Assembly (NCBI RefSeq): GCF_018399035.1 | Contig: NZ_CP073760.1 | Span: 4,650,501 to 4,714,500, forward strand | Length of the DNA: 64,000 nucleotides | Direction: 5' to 3' | Origin: Thiocapsa sp. | GTDB lineage: Bacteria > Pseudomonadota > Gammaproteobacteria > Chromatiales > Chromatiaceae | Shown: in pieces, positions 8,836 through 17,158 of the stretch | Position numbering within the stretch: position 1 is the first letter of the stretch | Layout: every line of letters starts with the position of its first letter | Position numbers and translations under genes: made by a program | Notes under the pieces: generated by a model | The model's database searches: none | Seen by the model: the letters and a program-made list of their open reading frames with translations, nothing else | Told to the model about the DNA's origin: nothing

Positions 8836-9632
8836 GGGGCGACCTCCTCGCGGGCAGTCTGCACGTGCTCGGCGGTGACCTGACGGGCCTGCTCCAGGGC
8901 GGCGCCGGTCAGCGCGTAGTGGGCCAGACGATTGACCTTGCGGGGCATGCCGCGGGTGGCCTGGAACAACGCCTCCACGGCGGGCGGTTCGAACAGCGGC
9001 AGCTCGCAGCCGGCCAGGCGCAGACGATGGGTCAGATAGGCCGGCAACTCCTCGCGGGTCAGCCCGGTCACGTGATGACGTACCACGATGCGCTGGGCGA
9101 GCGACTCGTGCACCGCCATGCTCAGACGGCGGCGCAGCTCCGTGAGCCCGACCAACAGCAGACAGAGGCGATTCTCCGAATCCATTTGGTAGTTGGTGAG
9201 CAGGCGCAGATCCTCGAGCACCTCGTTGCGCAGATGATGGGCCTCGTCGACGATCAGGACGGGGCGTTGCTTGGCCTCCAGGCTCAAGCGGGTGATCTCG
9301 GTGCGGATGGTGCGGAAGGCCGCCGCACGGTTGCGCTCCACCGGGAGTCCCAGCTCCCAACCGATGGTCTTGTACATGTCCATCACGTTGCCGGTGGAGA
9401 GCGGGATATAGAACACCCGATAGAGTCCCGGATGCAGATCGGCGGCGACCTTGCGGCAGACCGTCGTCTTGCCCGAGCCGGCCTCGCCGGTGATCAGGCC
9501 GATGGCACGCAGCTCCAGCAGATGTTTCAGGCGCGCCTCGGCCTCGGTGAGGCTGGCGGCGGCAAACAGCGCATCCGGCGGCGGAGTCAGATCGAAGGGA
9601 AAGGCCGTGAGGGCGAAGTGTTTGCGGTACAT
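8832..9632 (-). CDS. AAA ATPase of the transposon (ExeA/TniB/TnsC-like)
   Basis: A 266-residue protein. The start MYRKHFALTAFPFDLTPPPD is typical of ExeA-type AAA proteins. Walker A is GEAGSGKTT (about residues 49-57), Walker B is VLIVDEAHHL, and a sensor-like RLCLLLVGLTELRRRL follows; the C-terminal part has the lid helices (ALFQATRGMPRKVNRLAHYA). Such ATPases bind DNA, pick the target and activate the DDE transposase in Mu-, Tn7- and Tn5053-type elements. The ATG overlaps the transposase stop (TGATG), so the two are translated together. Confidence 0.85.
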   Translation of the reverse strand: MYRKHFALTAFPFDLTPPPDALFAAASLTEAEARLKHLLELRAIGLITGEAGSGKTTVCRKVAADLHPGLYRVFYIPLSTGNVMDMYKTIGWELGLPVERNRAAAFRTIRTEITRLSLEAKQRPVLIVDEAHHLRNEVLEDLRLLTNYQMDSENRLCLLLVGLTELRRRLSMAVHESLAQRIVVRHHVTGLTREELPAYLTHRLRLAGCELPLFEPPAVEALFQATRGMPRKVNRLAHYALTGAALEQARQVTAEHVQTAREEVAP

Positions 9633-10990
9633 CAGCGCCCCTCCAGGGTGTCGGCATCCGTCTCGGGCAGCGCGCGCAGGCGCAGCGTCGAGGGTGCGGG
9701 CTCGGGGGCCGGGCCGTCCACGGCCAAGGTGCGCGAGGGGCGATCGCGTTTGACGAAGCAGTTCGCATACGTCTGGACCGGACGTGCCGGGTCGTGCTCC
9801 CGGCCCTCGAAGCAGACCTGAATCGGCCGTTCGGGCGGTGCGTCCGGATCGTAGCGCAGGGTAATGTTCTCCCCGACCAGGGCGGCGTCGACCTCGTAGA
9901 CGACCCCGTGGAGGCTGACCGTGCGATCCTTCTGCACCTTGCGCACCGCCTCGTGCAGGAACAGATCGGCCAGATCCAGGCCGGGTTCGGGAAAGCGCAC
10001 GCCCGCGCCGGTGCGCGCCCACTGCTCGAGCGGGGTAGCACCGTCCAGGCCGCGATGCGGGGTGTGGTGATACTCGCCCTCGATCCAGCCGGCGAGGCGA
10101 CGATTGAGCGCCGCGAGGCTGGCCAGATCCGCCTCGGTCAGGCGGGTCAGCAGCTGGGCGCGCACGGTCTTGAACCAGCGCTCGATCTTGCCCTTGCCTT
10201 GCGGTTGATAGGGTCGGGCGTGGATCAACGCGATGCCGAGCTTGGCGCAGACCAGGGCGAGCTGCTTGGAGCGGTAATTGGCGCCGTTGTCCACATAGAG
10301 CTTCTGCGGCAAGCCACGGCGCAGGATCGCCTGCGCGAGCACCGGCAGAAAGGTCCGGGTGTTCTCCGAGAGGGCAAAGCGCGCGTACGGGATCACGCGG
10401 GTCGCATCGTCGATGAAGGCGATCAGGTAGGTCTTGCGTTTGACGCGCTCCCCGACCACCACGGCCGGACCGTGCATGACGTCGCTCATCCACAGCTCCC
10501 CGGCCTGCTCGAAAGCAAACCGGCGCCGGTCCTGCGTCTGACTCGCCGTCTTGGCCGCGTCCATCAGGCCGTGACGGGCAAGCAACCGATGCACGGTCGA
10601 GGGCGGCAACGGCAGGTCGGGCGGGACCTCGGGGCGTTGGCGCACCGCGCGGATCACCAACTGCACCGACAGCTGCGGGTTGGCCTCCTTGGCGGCGAGC
10701 AGCGCCTCGACCACGCCGGGCGGCAGCCGGCGCGCCTGGCCGCGATCGGCGCGCGGTTTGGGCAGGAGTGCGTCGAAGCCGCCGCGCCGATAGGCCCTGA
10801 GCCAATCGCGGATGGTCTCGGCGGCCACCCGGGTGCGGGCGCTGCCGGGGATGGTGTGCTCACGCTCGGCTTTCGCCTGGATCGCCTCATACAGGCCCTT
10901 CCGTTCTTTGGGCCACGGCACGAACTCGGCGATCACCCCGTAGCGAAACAGGGCGATGTCGTGCTGAACATCGGTTTGCGGGTCACTCAT
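9632..10990 (-). CDS. DDE transposase/integrase of the transposon (Mu/TniA-like)
   Basis: About 452 residues from the start MSDPQTDVQH chosen at 10990, which overlaps the stop of the upstream gene. Order of parts: a helix-turn-helix region (ETIRDWLRAYRRGGFDALLP), a second one (PPSTVHRLLARHGLMD), then the RNase H-fold catalytic core with ELWMSDVMHG (first D), KLYVDNGANYRSKQL (second D) and QGKGKIERWFKTVR (E). A beta-barrel region (GVVYEVDAALVGENITLRYD) follows, as in TniA/MuA. All three catalytic acids are present and the frame is intact, so it may be active. Confidence 0.88.
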   Translation of the reverse strand: MSDPQTDVQHDIALFRYGVIAEFVPWPKERKGLYEAIQAKAEREHTIPGSARTRVAAETIRDWLRAYRRGGFDALLPKPRADRGQARRLPPGVVEALLAAKEANPQLSVQLVIRAVRQRPEVPPDLPLPPSTVHRLLARHGLMDAAKTASQTQDRRRFAFEQAGELWMSDVMHGPAVVVGERVKRKTYLIAFIDDATRVIPYARFALSENTRTFLPVLAQAILRRGLPQKLYVDNGANYRSKQLALVCAKLGIALIHARPYQPQGKGKIERWFKTVRAQLLTRLTEADLASLAALNRRLAGWIEGEYHHTPHRGLDGATPLEQWARTGAGVRFPEPGLDLADLFLHEAVRKVQKDRTVSLHGVVYEVDAALVGENITLRYDPDAPPERPIQVCFEGREHDPARPVQTYANCFVKRDRPSRTLAVDGPAPEPAPSTLRLRALPETDADTLEGR

Positions 10991-11656
10991 GGACGCACTC
11001 CGCGGCTGACGCAGGCGGTTTGCCTGCGCGGGAGACCCTACGCCTGGCATCCCGGCGGGTCAGGCCCCGCACGGTGTTGGACGCGGGGGAGCGCACCGCC
11101 GCCCGGGTGGCGCCGGGGCGCGAATCCGAGCGGCTGGGCAGCGCGTCCAACCACGCCGCGGCGATCCCGCGCAGCGCCACCAAAACCTGCTCCACCTCCA
11201 GGTGGTCGGCAAACGCCGTGAGGGTCGGCTCGACCAGCGCGAAAGGCTCGCCCAGGATGCCCTTGATCCGATGCAACGCGCTGTGCACGTCCTGCACGCG
11301 CCGTCGCACCCAGCGCAACGCCCGGGTAGCTCGATGTCCAGACGGTGCTGCTTGCACAGCGCTTCCAGACTCGGGGCCTGCTCGGCCGCACTGACCACCG
11401 CCTCGACCTCCGCGAGCGTGCCCGAGAGGCGCGCCGCCAGACAGTCGGGGAGCAGACTGAAGGTGCGATGCCCCTCGGGACAGTACCAGCGCGCCACGCG
11501 CGTGCCGGGCGGGGAGACCCGCGCATAGGTCCCGTGCCGAGCGAAGTGACACCCGCCTTGCGGATGCAGCGGACAGCGCGGAAGACTTGCATCCAACCAG
11601 GCTTGCTGGATAACGTAGTCCGCGCCGGTGAGATGACACTCGAAGCGTAGTTGCAC
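10983..11656 (-). pseudogene. DUF6431-like protein of the transposon, frameshifted once
   Basis: The N-terminal frame (start 11656) reads MQLRFECHLTGADYVIQQAW, then CPLHPQGGCHFARHGTYARV and ARWYCPEGHRTFSLLPDCLA, a Cys/His zinc-ribbon-like domain I associate with DUF6431. At about 11320 the frame shifts by one base in a G run (LDIELPG then ALRWVRRRV) and continues to a stop at 10983 (AALRGIAAAWLDALP...). The stop overlaps the transposase ATG. With one extra G it would be one protein of about 225 residues. It is the first gene of the coupled four-gene set and may help bind ends or target, as zinc-ribbon proteins do in Tn7-like elements; that role is inference. Confidence 0.6.
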
Positions 11657-11874
11657 CGGCCATCGGCCCGCACGGTTGCACCCGTGGCGGGCCTTCTCAT
11701 TTGGAGGAGGGTGAGGCGATTGTGCCGGGGCGACCGCGAGAGTGCACGCCGGTGAAGCGTGCGGGACATCCGCGCTCCGCGCTTACCGCATTACCTCACC
11801 GGAAAACGACATCACCGGTGGAAGATTCCCTGCAAAAATGGCCGGTGGTTTGCGGATCAGGATGGGAAACAACA

Positions 11875-11913
11875 CTTCTGTCTACACGACGGTGAGAACC
11901 CGGCCTACTCTCC
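11875..11913 (+). mobile_element. 3' tail of group II intron copy 3
   Basis: Reads cttct (transposon duplication), then gtctacacgacggtgagaac and ccggcctactctcc. It lines up with the ends of copies 1 and 2 (cgacggcaagaacccggctt, actctcc). The 3' exon then begins gtttacttagg. This fragment proves that the transposon at 8361-11874 went into the intron. Confidence 0.75.
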
Positions 11914-12411
11914 GTTTACTTAGGTGATTTCCGGGAAAGCATCGACCAACATGTAGATACTCTGTTCTGACGCAAGTCCGATTTGCCTCCTATCCATCAT
12001 TTTTTTCTATCCTCATCGTTGTTTCGGCGGGATGGTCGTTGAGCAGCTGCCAACCCCATCGGACCCACCTTCGATGATGGATGGGGCTTGGCTGCGGGTG
12101 GGGCGCGGGCGGACTCCGTGTGGACAACACGTGAATGCCGCAAGCGGGCGTGTGGACAAGCCGGGGACAACCCGCTCCCGGCGGGTTGCCCCCACCTTGA
12201 CCACACTCATTCACCCGTTGCCCACACTGCGCCGCACTGAAGCCGCTGCTGGCTGCGAGCGTCTGCGACGCGACTGCTGCTGGTTTTTGATCAATGAATG
12301 CCCTGCGCCGTGGTGGTTGAACGCGCTCGTCTTGTCGGCGGCTCTTGGACGGCCACGCGCGTGCTGTCGGGCCAACCGAGGAGGGTGCCGTGGCGGACAT
12401 CGCCGAGGTGC
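11914..12411. other. Intergenic stretch without a recognisable gene
   Basis: About 500 bases between the 3' end of intron copy 3 and the IS110-type transposase. It contains several G/C-rich inverted segments (for example caagccggggacaacccgct and cggcgggttgcccccacc near 12160-12195) and is probably part of the 3' non-coding end of the IS110 element plus flank. I see no credible coding sequence on either strand. Confidence 0.4.
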
Positions 12412-13404
12412 TCATGCCGCGGCCTCGCGAAGCAAGCAGAAGCGGCTGCCGTCGAACGCTTGGCGGTGCTTGAGCATGGCATAGATGGCATGCAGCAATT
12501 TGCGCATGACCGCGCAGATGGCCTGAATCTTCTTCAGGCCGCGCGCTTCGATGAGATGCGTGTAGTAGCTGTTGACGTGCGGTTCATGGCGCGCGGCGCT
12601 CAGCGCGGGCATGAACAGCGCCTTGCGCAGGTGGGCGTTGCCGGCCTTACTCAGGCGCGGGGGTTTGTTCACGCTGGTGCCCGAGGTGCTCTGGCGCGGA
12701 TCCAGTCCGGCCAGGGCGACCCATTGCTTGGCACGCATGTCCTCGGGCAGCACCAGCAGCTCACCCATGAGCTGGATGGCGCTGGCGGCGGCGATGCCGG
12801 GGATGCCGGTGAGCAGCCGGTAGACCTGCGCAAGCTCCTCGTCGGCGCTGATGCGCGCATCGGCCCAGTCACGCAGGGCATCAATCTGGGCGGTGTACTG
12901 GTGGATGCTCAGGCGCACGTCATCCAGCACCACGGCCGGCGTGGTCGTGCTTTGCAGCAGCGCGTGGAGTTGATTCTTCGCCCGCGTGCGATCGACCACC
13001 AACGCCTCCAGGCGCCGGGCGCAGGCGCGCAGCTCCAGTGCCTCGGTCGCCGGGCGCCGCCATGGCTCGAACGGCATGCGCCGGGCAAACTGCGCCAGCA
13101 CCCCGGCATCGACCGCATCGCTCTTGTTGCGCGTCTGCAATGCCTCGGCAAAGCGCTTGGCGGCCTTGGGGTTGAGCACCATGAGCGCCAACCCGGCCGC
13201 ATCGATGGCCAGCGCCAGGTCAGGTGATAGCTGCCGGTCGCCTCCAGGCACACCCGCTCCACCCGCGCACCTTGCAAGGCGCTTAATCAGCGCGGCATGA
13301 CCGCTTGGTGTGTTGGCAAACTCGCGGACCTTGCCGAGCTTCTCCTCGGTGCTGACGGCCAGCGCCAGGGTCTTGTGGGCCACATCGATTCCGGCTGTAT
13401 TCAT
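12412..13404 (-). pseudogene. IS110-family transposase with an internal out-of-frame segment
   Basis: Start ATG at 13404 (MNTAGIDVAHKTLALAV). The N-terminal DEDD/RuvC-like domain begins with the usual GIDVAHK motif; the C-terminal transposase_20-like domain has LTGIPGIAAASAIQLMGELL and GLDPRQSTSGTSVNKPPRLS. About 17 residues are out of frame near 13210-13275: the other frame there reads GARVERVCLEATGSYHL, carrying the catalytic glutamate of the DEDD set, while the main frame reads CAGGAGVPGGDRQLS. Two nearby compensating shifts keep the rest open. As written the catalytic Glu is lost, so the enzyme would be inactive unless this is a base-call error. The two domains are otherwise complete (330 residues). 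Confidence 0.8.
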
Positions 13405-13660
13405 CGTCTGTCTCTTCAGGATGCAACGCGATATTATGATTCCCGGTTCCCCGACCCTGTACCCTCGCCTACCGACCTTGTGTATGCAGGCTCCCGGACA
13501 TGTCCACGGCCTCGGATACTCTTCGGTATGGGCGAAGAGGGCGGGGAGCCCATCTACATGCAAGCTCTGAACAGCGGAACACGACATCCAGGCTTCAGGG
13601 GCGAACGGCTTCCCGGGCACTCTTCATAAAGTCCGTTTATCGCTTTCCTTGTCAATCCCT
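13405..13660 (-). ncRNA. Candidate bridge-RNA region of the IS110 element
   Basis: IS110-type elements encode a bridge RNA in a non-coding end next to the transposase gene. Here about 250-400 bases upstream of the transposase start lack a credible gene and contain short inverted segments. No guide loops were identified, because that needs the element boundaries and the donor/target sequence. Location only; boundaries are guesses. Confidence 0.3.
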
Positions 13661-13721
13661 TCAGAACAGAACATACAAGGGGCGACTTTAGTCGCCCGGT
13701 AAGCATTGGCAACACGCACGG

Positions 13722-13740
13722 CCGGGATGATCATTCCCGG
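13722..13740. repeat. REP-like palindrome next to the RAYT gene
   Basis: ccgggatgatcattcccgg is an almost perfect 19-base palindrome about 85 bases before the RAYT transposase. RAYT proteins act on REP palindromes, so the position is suggestive. Other copies were not found in the window. Confidence 0.35.
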
Positions 13741-13824
13741 AAATCGCCTTAATACCCTAGACGAGATGCTTCGGATCGGTTAGAACACAAAGTGATGTTT
13801 TTGTGACGAGGGGTTGACCGACCG

Positions 13825-14530
13825 ATGGCGAGACTTCCAAGAGTGGTTGTCCCGGGGCTTCCGCATCATGTGACCCAGCGCGGTAATCGACGCCAGCAGA
13901 CCTTTTTTAGCGACGAGGACTATGCCGAGTATCGGCGACTGCTCTCGACGTCCTGTCGAGCGTGCGGCACGCAGGTTCTGGTCTACTGCCTCATGCCGAA
14001 TCATGTACACCTGATCCCTGGTCCCGGGCGATGAGCTCGGTTTGCGTGACGCGCTAGGCGAGGCGCATCGTCGCTACACGCGCATGATCAATTTCCGGGA
14101 AGGCTGGCAAGGGCATCTTTGGCAGGAGCGTTTTCACTCGTTCGTGATGGACGAGCGGCATCTGATCGCCGCTGCGAGGTCTGTGGAGCGCAATCCCGTC
14201 CGCGCGCGGCTCTGTGCAGGGCCGGAGGACTGGCCGTGGTCAAGTGCCCGGGCCCATTTGGCCGGAGCTGACGACGAGCTCGTGAGCGTGCGTCCGCTGT
14301 TGGAGCTGATCTCCGACTGGGATCGCTTCATCGGCGAGCCTGACGCCCCGGACATCGCCGATGTACTACACGCGCATTCCGGCACCGGCCGCCCGCTCGG
14401 TCCGGATTCCTTTGTCGAAGATCCGGAGCAACGCCTCCGGCGTCCGCTCAAGCGAAAAAAGCCCGGGCCGAAGGCAGCGCGACGGGAGTCTCATACCCGG
14501 GACCTCTTGGAGCTGCTGAAACGGGATTAG
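13825..14530 (+). pseudogene. REP-associated tyrosine transposase (RAYT, Y1_Tnp), frameshifted
   Basis: The first frame (13825-14034) reads MARLPRVVVPGLPHHVTQRG and ends LVYCLMPNHVHLI, with the HxH metal-binding motif of Y1 transposases. One extra C in atccctgg near 14015 breaks it. The other frame continues LVPGDELGLRDALGEAHRRY, then GWQGHLWQERFHSFVMDERH and ARSVERNPVRARLCAGPEDW, all typical RAYT motifs, to a stop at 14530. The protein would be about 235 residues. Truncated and shifted as written. Confidence 0.8.
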
Positions 14531-14550
14531 GTAAACTGTCCATGGAATTG
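14530..14550. repeat. 21-bp repeat (ggtaaactgtcc-tggaattg), copy A; copy B at 18888-18908
   Basis: ggtaaactgtccatggaatt-g follows directly after the RAYT stop. The same string with one change (c for a) is at 18888-18908, directly after the right end of another IS. Two copies next to mobile-element ends suggest a shared insertion target or a terminal sequence. Confidence 0.5.
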
Positions 14551-14551
14551 C

Positions 14552-14710
14552 ATGCTCCAGCTGGCGGCCGACATGATGGTCGGCACCGCGCCCACGGGAT
14601 TCGGTCACGAGTACGCTCCGGGCCACTATATCGACGCCTGGCTCGCACTGACCGAGCCCGGGGGCTGGAGCGAGGCGGAACTGGAACGGCTGCGAGGTTT
14701 GTTCAAGTAG
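14552..14710 (+). pseudogene. C-terminal fragment of an alpha/beta-hydrolase-like protein
   Basis: The 52-codon open piece reads MLQLAADMMVGTAPTGFGHE, then YAPGHYIDAWLALTEPGGWS and ends ERLRGLFK. It resembles the C-terminal end of the membrane-linked alpha/beta-hydrolase family with an N-terminal helical domain (Abhydrolase_9 type), including the late H-I-D-A-W motif. The upstream part is replaced by the RAYT element. Family call is from memory of the motif. Confidence 0.4.
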
Positions 14711-14784
14711 TGGGGGCCTCTGACCAGTTCAGGGGCCGATCGGCGCATTGCAGCGCTTTCTCTGTTTCATGGGGTCCGACGGAA

Positions 14785-15942
14785 ATGCGATACCTTCTGC
14801 TCGCCCTGTTTGCAGCCGCCCTTGCCGACTGTCAACCTGAAAAGACCACCGATCTTCCTGCGGCGCCATCCGCGGAGCCGGACTCTGCCCCGGTGATCGA
14901 CATGCACACGAGCCGTATTGCGCTCGATTGGGCGGGCATTTACGAGGGCCTGCTGGCCTGTGCGGACTGCGCAGGCATCCACACGCAGCTGACCCTCGAA
15001 CCGGATGGCAGATTCGAGATCGTTACCAGGCCGCTCGTTCGTGACGCAGCGCCCTCCTCTGCACAGGGGCAGTTCGATTGGGAGCCTTCCGGAAACACCA
15101 TTGTGCTCGATGCCGAAGGGGGCGGGAAGCGCTTCGCCGTGGGCGAGGGGCGTCTCCTGCTGCTGGAAACCGGGCAGACACAGCCGGCCCGGGACAGGGC
15201 CGATGCCACGCTGCCGCAGTCCTCTCCGGCCTGGCGCAGTACCCGGCAGGATCTGGGCGACATGCTCGAGGACCATCGCTGGATGCTCGTCGATGCGACC
15301 GACGCGGCCAATCGGCCTATCGACGCCCTGTTCCCCGACGCAGAGCGATCTTTCGTCTTCCACTTCGCCGGATCGCGTCTGCACGCGCCGGGCGGCTGCA
15401 ACGGATTTCGTGGTGCCTTCGCGATCGATGCCGACGACAGGCTCGACGTGACCGGCACGATCAGCACGATGATGGCCTGTCCCGCACCGCTGATGGAAGC
15501 GGATGCGGCACTCTCGGCGCTGTTGGCCGAGCCGCTGGAAACGGTCCTGGTTCGGGGCGTGCAGCCCACGCTGGTCCTTCTCACAAAAGCCGGCGACGCG
15601 TTGGTGCTGACGGGAGAACTCACACCGGAGGCACGGTTCGGGGCCCCGACCACAATCTTCCTGGAAGTTGCCGCCGAAACGGTGGAATGCGAGGAGTCGA
15701 TCCGCGGCGACGGCCTATGCCTGCAGGTGCGCGAGATCAGCTTCGACGAGCAGGGACTGCGGGTAGGCACCTCCTCCGAATGGCAGGCCTTCACCGCGGA
15801 CATCGAGGGTTATCAGCACCAACCCGGCATCCGCAACGTGTTGCGCGTCAAGCGCTTCGAGCCCGTGGCCGGGCCGGCTAGGCCGCAGGGGCCGATCTAC
15901 GTGCTGGACCTGGTGGTCGAGTCGGAGGTGGTCGCACATTGA
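14785..15942 (+). CDS. NlpE-like / META / DUF4377 three-domain envelope protein
   Basis: A 385-residue protein. The start ATG at 14785 begins a signal-like segment (MRYLLLALFAAALADCQPEK) with a cysteine at residue 16 that could be a lipid anchor, although Asp before Cys is atypical. Domains in order: NlpE-like (about 45-150; WAGIYEGLLACADCAGIHTQ with the C-x2-C motif), META/HslJ-like (about 165-260; LHAPGGCNGFRGAFAIDADD, ISTMMACPAP) and DUF4377 (about 285-360; FLEVAAETVECEES, GLCLQVREI). NlpE senses envelope and copper stress through Cpx, and META proteins occur in heat/stress lipoproteins. The combined product probably sits on the periplasmic side of a membrane. No partner genes are nearby. 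Confidence 0.75.
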   Translation: MRYLLLALFAAALADCQPEKTTDLPAAPSAEPDSAPVIDMHTSRIALDWAGIYEGLLACADCAGIHTQLTLEPDGRFEIVTRPLVRDAAPSSAQGQFDWEPSGNTIVLDAEGGGKRFAVGEGRLLLLETGQTQPARDRADATLPQSSPAWRSTRQDLGDMLEDHRWMLVDATDAANRPIDALFPDAERSFVFHFAGSRLHAPGGCNGFRGAFAIDADDRLDVTGTISTMMACPAPLMEADAALSALLAEPLETVLVRGVQPTLVLLTKAGDALVLTGELTPEARFGAPTTIFLEVAAETVECEESIRGDGLCLQVREISFDEQGLRVGTSSEWQAFTADIEGYQHQPGIRNVLRVKRFEPVAGPARPQGPIYVLDLVVESEVVAH

Positions 15943-16140
15943 CGCCTTGCGATGGGACGCGCGTGCGGACACGGGATCAGCTGCTCCGGCGCGGTCGCCC
16001 TCTCAAGTCCGCAGGCAGGCTGTTCCGGGTCCAGCGGCCTCGGTGGGTCCGATAGCCTATCGACTTCGGTCGCTCACGCCGAGGGCCTGGGAGACCGCTC
16101 AGGGTCGGTTGCTGCCCCAACTGGAATGGGCGTGTTCAGC

Positions 16141-16161
16141 GGGGTGTAAAATTTCCTGACA
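16141..16161. repeat. Repeat ggggtgt-atttcctgaca, copy A; copy B at 17458-17478
   Basis: ggggtgtaaaatttcctgaca here and ggggtgtgatatttcctgac-a at 17458-17478 differ at two or three positions. The pair brackets the structured RNA candidate, the hypothetical gene and the glutaredoxin. They may be the ends or scars of a mobile unit. Confidence 0.4.
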
Positions 16162-16234
16162 GCCGCGAGCCGGCTCGGGCGGATTTGCGGTCTGATGCGG
16201 GGGCGGCCGATCAGGTGTCTCTTATCTCCGCGTG

Positions 16235-16455
16235 TACTCATTTCTCGGGGTCGGCCCGAAGCGCCGTTTACCGGCGCTGCTCCGGCCACCTGCCTACGCT
16301 CGTTGCGGTCGGTCTCTGAAGGTGGGGCTTCCGGGAGGCTGCGCCTCACGAGGAACCGGCACCGGCGACGTAGGCGCAGTTCAGGCGAAGCTGCGGTATG
16401 GTGAGCAAGCCAAGGGGTATGCCGGTGAATTCCGGCAGGCAAGAACCACCTTTAC
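16235..16455 (+). ncRNA. Candidate structured RNA (HEARO/omega-RNA-like), no nuclease gene
   Basis: A run of strong stems without coding potential: gcgccg/cggcgc at 16261-16277; long-range ctgcgcct (16339-16346) with aggcgcag (16372-16379); gcag/ctgc around 16376-16395; tgccgg/ccggca at 16421-16438, followed by caagaaccacc. The dense nested stems and the position about 80 bases before a start codon recall the HEARO/omega RNAs that precede IscB nucleases. The gene that follows (16533) is not IscB. The family link is from general resemblance only. Confidence 0.4.
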
Positions 16456-16532
16456 GAAAGTCAAGATCCATTTGGCCCTTCCCCTCAACCTAGCTCCGTA
16501 CAGAGCTTGTAAATCGGACATTACCGTACGCC

Positions 16533-17105
16533 ATGACTACAAGGCTCGCGCAGAAGCATGCGATCAAAGGTTCTCGGGAATTTGAGCTTGTCGATGACGA
16601 GGTTCGGTACATCATCAAGTCGCCGCTCAGAACGGAGTCTTTGAGCGTCGTTTTGTACGTCTTGGACCCTGAGCCTCTGATATCGGGTTCGACGCTTTCG
16701 TTTGTCAGCCAGGTGAACAGAGAGCCACTGGTTGAGTTGTTTCTCGATGAGCCGGACAGGGAGACCTTTAATCAGTTCGTGAGCACTATGCGGCGACGGA
16801 TCATCGAGGAGGATTTCGGCCGGCTTCGCGTCCCGGATAAAGGCGTCGATGTCAACGTCGACGGAGTCACCGAATCGATTGATATGCTGCGGAGATACGT
16901 GGACCCGCAGGAGATCGAGGCATTGCTTGCTGCCTTGGAGGAGCTAAAGCAGACGCCGGATATTCCGCACTGCCTGCAACGCGTCGCGGAAGCATTCAAT
17001 GAGCTCGGTATTGCGCAAGGCCAGGTGCTGCTCTATGCGCCTTACATCAATTCCCTGTTGTCAGGGGCCGGTGCAGAGAGTGACCGCGCAGACACCGATA
17101 AGTAG
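16533..17105 (+). CDS. Hypothetical protein
   Basis: A 190-residue soluble, acidic protein with no signal peptide or membrane segment. The N-terminal half looks like a beta-sandwich (REFELVDDEVRYIIKSPLRT, SVVLYVLDPEPLISGS), the C-terminal half is helical (YVDPQEIEALLAALEELKQT). I do not recognise the family. Base composition is visibly less GC-rich than the flanks, as is the glutaredoxin gene 53 bases downstream, so the two may have arrived together and may be co-transcribed. No conserved catalytic motif is evident. Confidence 0.6.
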   Translation: MTTRLAQKHAIKGSREFELVDDEVRYIIKSPLRTESLSVVLYVLDPEPLISGSTLSFVSQVNREPLVELFLDEPDRETFNQFVSTMRRRIIEEDFGRLRVPDKGVDVNVDGVTESIDMLRRYVDPQEIEALLAALEELKQTPDIPHCLQRVAEAFNELGIAQGQVLLYAPYINSLLSGAGAESDRADTDK

Positions 17106-17158
17106 TCCGATCGACATCTCCTTTCGCGACACGATCGCTTCTCTAATTCGAGATCAGA

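Larger units (their letters stand above)
8361..11874 (-). mobile_element. 3.5-kb four-gene transposon, TGTTGTT ends, 5-bp duplication, inside intron copy 3
   Basis: The left end reads tgttgttgctcactt (8361 onward); the right end read inward is tgttgtttcccatcc (ending 11874). The first seven bases match exactly. Both ends have a similar inner motif about 45-54 bases in (attt...ggaat). The flanks carry CTTCT at 8356-8360 and 11875-11879. Removing element plus one CTTCT rejoins the intron sequence gaacacgaacttct with gtctacacgacgg, matching the 3' end of copies 1 and 2. The genes, all on the minus strand and overlapping end to end, are a DUF6431-like protein, a DDE transposase, an AAA ATPase and a 79-residue protein. 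A 5-bp duplication with transposase plus ATPase is typical of the Mu/Tn7/Tn5053 group. Confidence 0.85.

Noticed and set aside
12100..12210. Repetitive G/C stretch as a replication origin or tRNA
   Set aside because: No DnaA-box cluster and no T-loop motif (ttcgaatcc-like) was found.
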